From Tamlana flava (GTDB lineage: Bacteria > Bacteroidota > Bacteroidia > Flavobacteriales > Flavobacteriaceae): a stretch of DNA of 64,000 bases. Below are positions 63,053-64,000 of this stretch, piece after piece. Location of the stretch: assembly GCF_041287255.1 (NCBI RefSeq), contig NZ_JBGGTX010000002.1, forward strand, positions 558,001 to 622,000, read 5' to 3'. Each line of letters starts with the position of its first letter. Position 1 is the stretch's first letter. A program made the position numbers and the translations under genes. The notes beneath the pieces were generated by a model, which was not told where the DNA came from, ran no database searches, and worked only from the letters and a program-made list of their open reading frames with translations.

Positions 63053-63433
63053 TCAAGTGAAAAAACTGTTAAGTTTTAAAACATCAAAGCGCTCACTAAG
63101 GCCAAGATGGCTGGAACGGCCTGAATTATAAAACAGTTTTATTTGCTTTGTAGAATATGACCCGTAAATGCCTGCAATGGTCACGCAAAAGAGAAAAAAA
63201 GTGGCAATTTTAGTGTCTTGTAAAACTATTGAATAAAATAATCCAGCTGCCAAAAAGCCATTATATAACCCTTGATTAGCGGCTAAAACTTTAGTGTCTT
63301 CCGCATATTCCTTTGATTTTAAAACAAAGGTTTTTATGCCTTTTGGTTTGGTCCATAAAAACATCTCTAAAATTAAAAAATAGACATGCTCTAAAGCTAC
63401 CAAAATAATCAAGCTTATGGTAATGCTGTTCAT
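63053..63433 (-). CDS. DUF1304 membrane protein with frameshifted C-terminus
   Basis: A four-helix DUF1304 protein with AANQGLYNGFLAAGLF and FFLFCVTIAGIYGSYSTK. After IKLF the frame gives 25 residues that look nothing like the family. In the next frame the DNA encodes IIQAVPAILALVSALMF and a stop (63076-63078), exactly the usual DUF1304 end. Removing one T from the TTTT at 63130-63133 (minus strand) restores a 118-residue protein of normal length. So the gene carries a one-base insertion or a sequence error. ATG 63433 is used; the in-frame GTG at 63469 is just ahead of the expected transcript start. Confidence 0.75.
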   Translation of the reverse strand: MNSITISLIILVALEHVYFLILEMFLWTKPKGIKTFVLKSKEYAEDTKVLAANQGLYNGFLAAGLFYSIVLQDTKIATFFLFCVTIAGIYGSYSTKQIKLFYNSGRSSHLGLSERFDVLKLNSFFT

Positions 63434-63470
63434 TGCTGAGGTTTTAGAAATCCGGCGAGACCTTTGCACT

Positions 63471-63478
63471 CAAAGGTA
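63471..63478 (-). promoter_or_regulatory. -7 box of the DUF1304 gene
   Basis: TACCTTTG on the minus strand fits TAnnTTTG, 37 bases upstream of the ATG at 63433. A TTTG lies 14 bases further upstream, closer than the usual 19. Confidence 0.4.
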
Positions 63479-63508
63479 GTTAAATTTGGTCACAAAAAAA
63501 GTGGAAGA

Positions 63509-64000
63509 CTATCCGTTTATGGCTTCAACCATCTCTACTTTACCAGGTAACATTTGTTTGAGCATATTTTCGATGCCACTTTTAAGCGTATACGTTGATG
63601 ATGGGCAACCGCTGCATGCACCCTGTAACATAACACTAACATTTTTGGTGCTCTCGTCGTAAGAAATAAACTGAATGTTCCCGCCATCACTAGCTACTGC
63701 TGGTTTTACATATTCTTCGAGAATGTTTATGATTTCTTTGGATGTGTCATCCAAGGTATCAAACTGACTATCCAATTGTTCTGTTGATTTTTGCAATGTT
63801 TCGGCGGCATTTGGCTTGACTATTTCTTTGCCGTTTTCGATATAATTCTTGATGAATTCACGAAGTTGAATGGTGATGTCTTGCCATTCAGCAACATCAT
63901 ATTTTGTAATGGATACATAATTTTCGTCAAGAAAAATACTTTTCACAAACGGAAAATGGAACAGTTCTGTGGCAAGTGGCGAGAGTTTTGCTTCGTCGAT
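63509..64000 (-). CDS. Nfu/NifU-like iron-sulfur cluster carrier (partial)
   Basis: Open to the window edge on the minus strand; 163 codons visible. The start lies outside: the residues before the first Val (DEAKLSPLATELFHFPFVKS) belong to the Nfu N-terminal domain. The C-terminal NifU domain carries the cluster-binding CxxC in GACSGCPSS after VKPAVASDGGNIQFI. Nfu proteins carry 4Fe-4S clusters to target enzymes; the ActB protein here is one possible client. Confidence 0.93.
   Translation of the reverse strand: MDEAKLSPLATELFHFPFVKSIFLDENYVSITKYDVAEWQDITIQLREFIKNYIENGKEIVKPNAAETLQKSTEQLDSQFDTLDDTSKEIINILEEYVKPAVASDGGNIQFISYDESTKNVSVMLQGACSGCPSSTYTLKSGIENMLKQMLPGKVEMVEAING

Noticed and set aside
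1..64000. Search for CRISPR arrays, tRNA or rRNA genes, insertion sequences, prophage and defence genes
   Set aside because: Nothing with the needed repeats, cloverleaf sequences, transposase motifs or known defence domains was seen; gene content is core metabolic, respiratory, secretion and nutrient uptake.

Overview
The window is a stretch of chromosome from a member of the Flavobacteriaceae (Bacteroidota). The evidence is the gene content: alternative complex III with its cytochrome oxidase, type IX secretion and gliding genes (SprA, PorP/SprF, a type-B sorted adhesin, RemB), a SusC/SusD polysaccharide locus run by a hybrid two-component system, and a fused malic enzyme. The promoters also fit: several genes have the Bacteroidota -7 box TAnnTTTG, and the one before gcvH has the full TTTG-N19-TAnnTTTG form. 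The DNA is AT-rich and Shine-Dalgarno sites are weak. I see no rRNA, tRNA, insertion sequence, prophage or CRISPR array.

Layout. 1-236: 3' end of infB. 276-677 (-): a SPOR-domain protein. 893-12486: one operon, actABCDEF-coxBA, which carries electrons from quinol through alternative complex III to an A1-type heme-copper oxidase. 12720-19779: a large repeat-rich T9SS-sorted surface protein with its PorP/SprF and OmpA-family partners. 19859-21844: ruvB and queG. 21949-33948: a fructan-utilisation locus (fructose-type hybrid two-component regulator, sugar:H+ symporter, GH32 lipoprotein, SusC, SusD, PfkB kinase). 33955-35116: a small TolQ/MotA-like protein and a membrane-anchored LytTR regulator split by a frame change at a run of seven A. 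35219-45405: maeB, ruvA, sprA. 45473-50203: gcvH, a VanZ-like protein, two TonB paralogues and a RemB-like outer-membrane barrel. 50390-55795: the second respiratory cluster (ctaB, two subunit III proteins, subunit IV, a thioredoxin-fold protein, SCO, DUF420/CtaM-like, a small CxxC protein), which completes and matures the oxidase whose catalytic subunits lie near the start. 55886-61505: a MacAB/TolC-type exporter. 61507-62178: tsaB. 62185-64000 (-): MscS channel, DUF1304 protein and a partial Nfu/NifU-like protein.

Most of this is core flavobacterial genome, and I do not see a clearly new multi-gene system. The items most worth a second look are: the LytTR regulator broken exactly at an in-phase A AAA AAA slippery heptamer; three consecutive genes sharing a TonB-C-like domain with a cysteine pair, one of them an outer-membrane barrel; a helix-hairpin-helix-like tail on ActC; a small CxxC membrane protein and a cysteine-less thioredoxin-fold protein among the oxidase assembly genes; recent internal duplications in the adhesin; and a DUF1304 gene whose conserved C-terminus lies in another frame.
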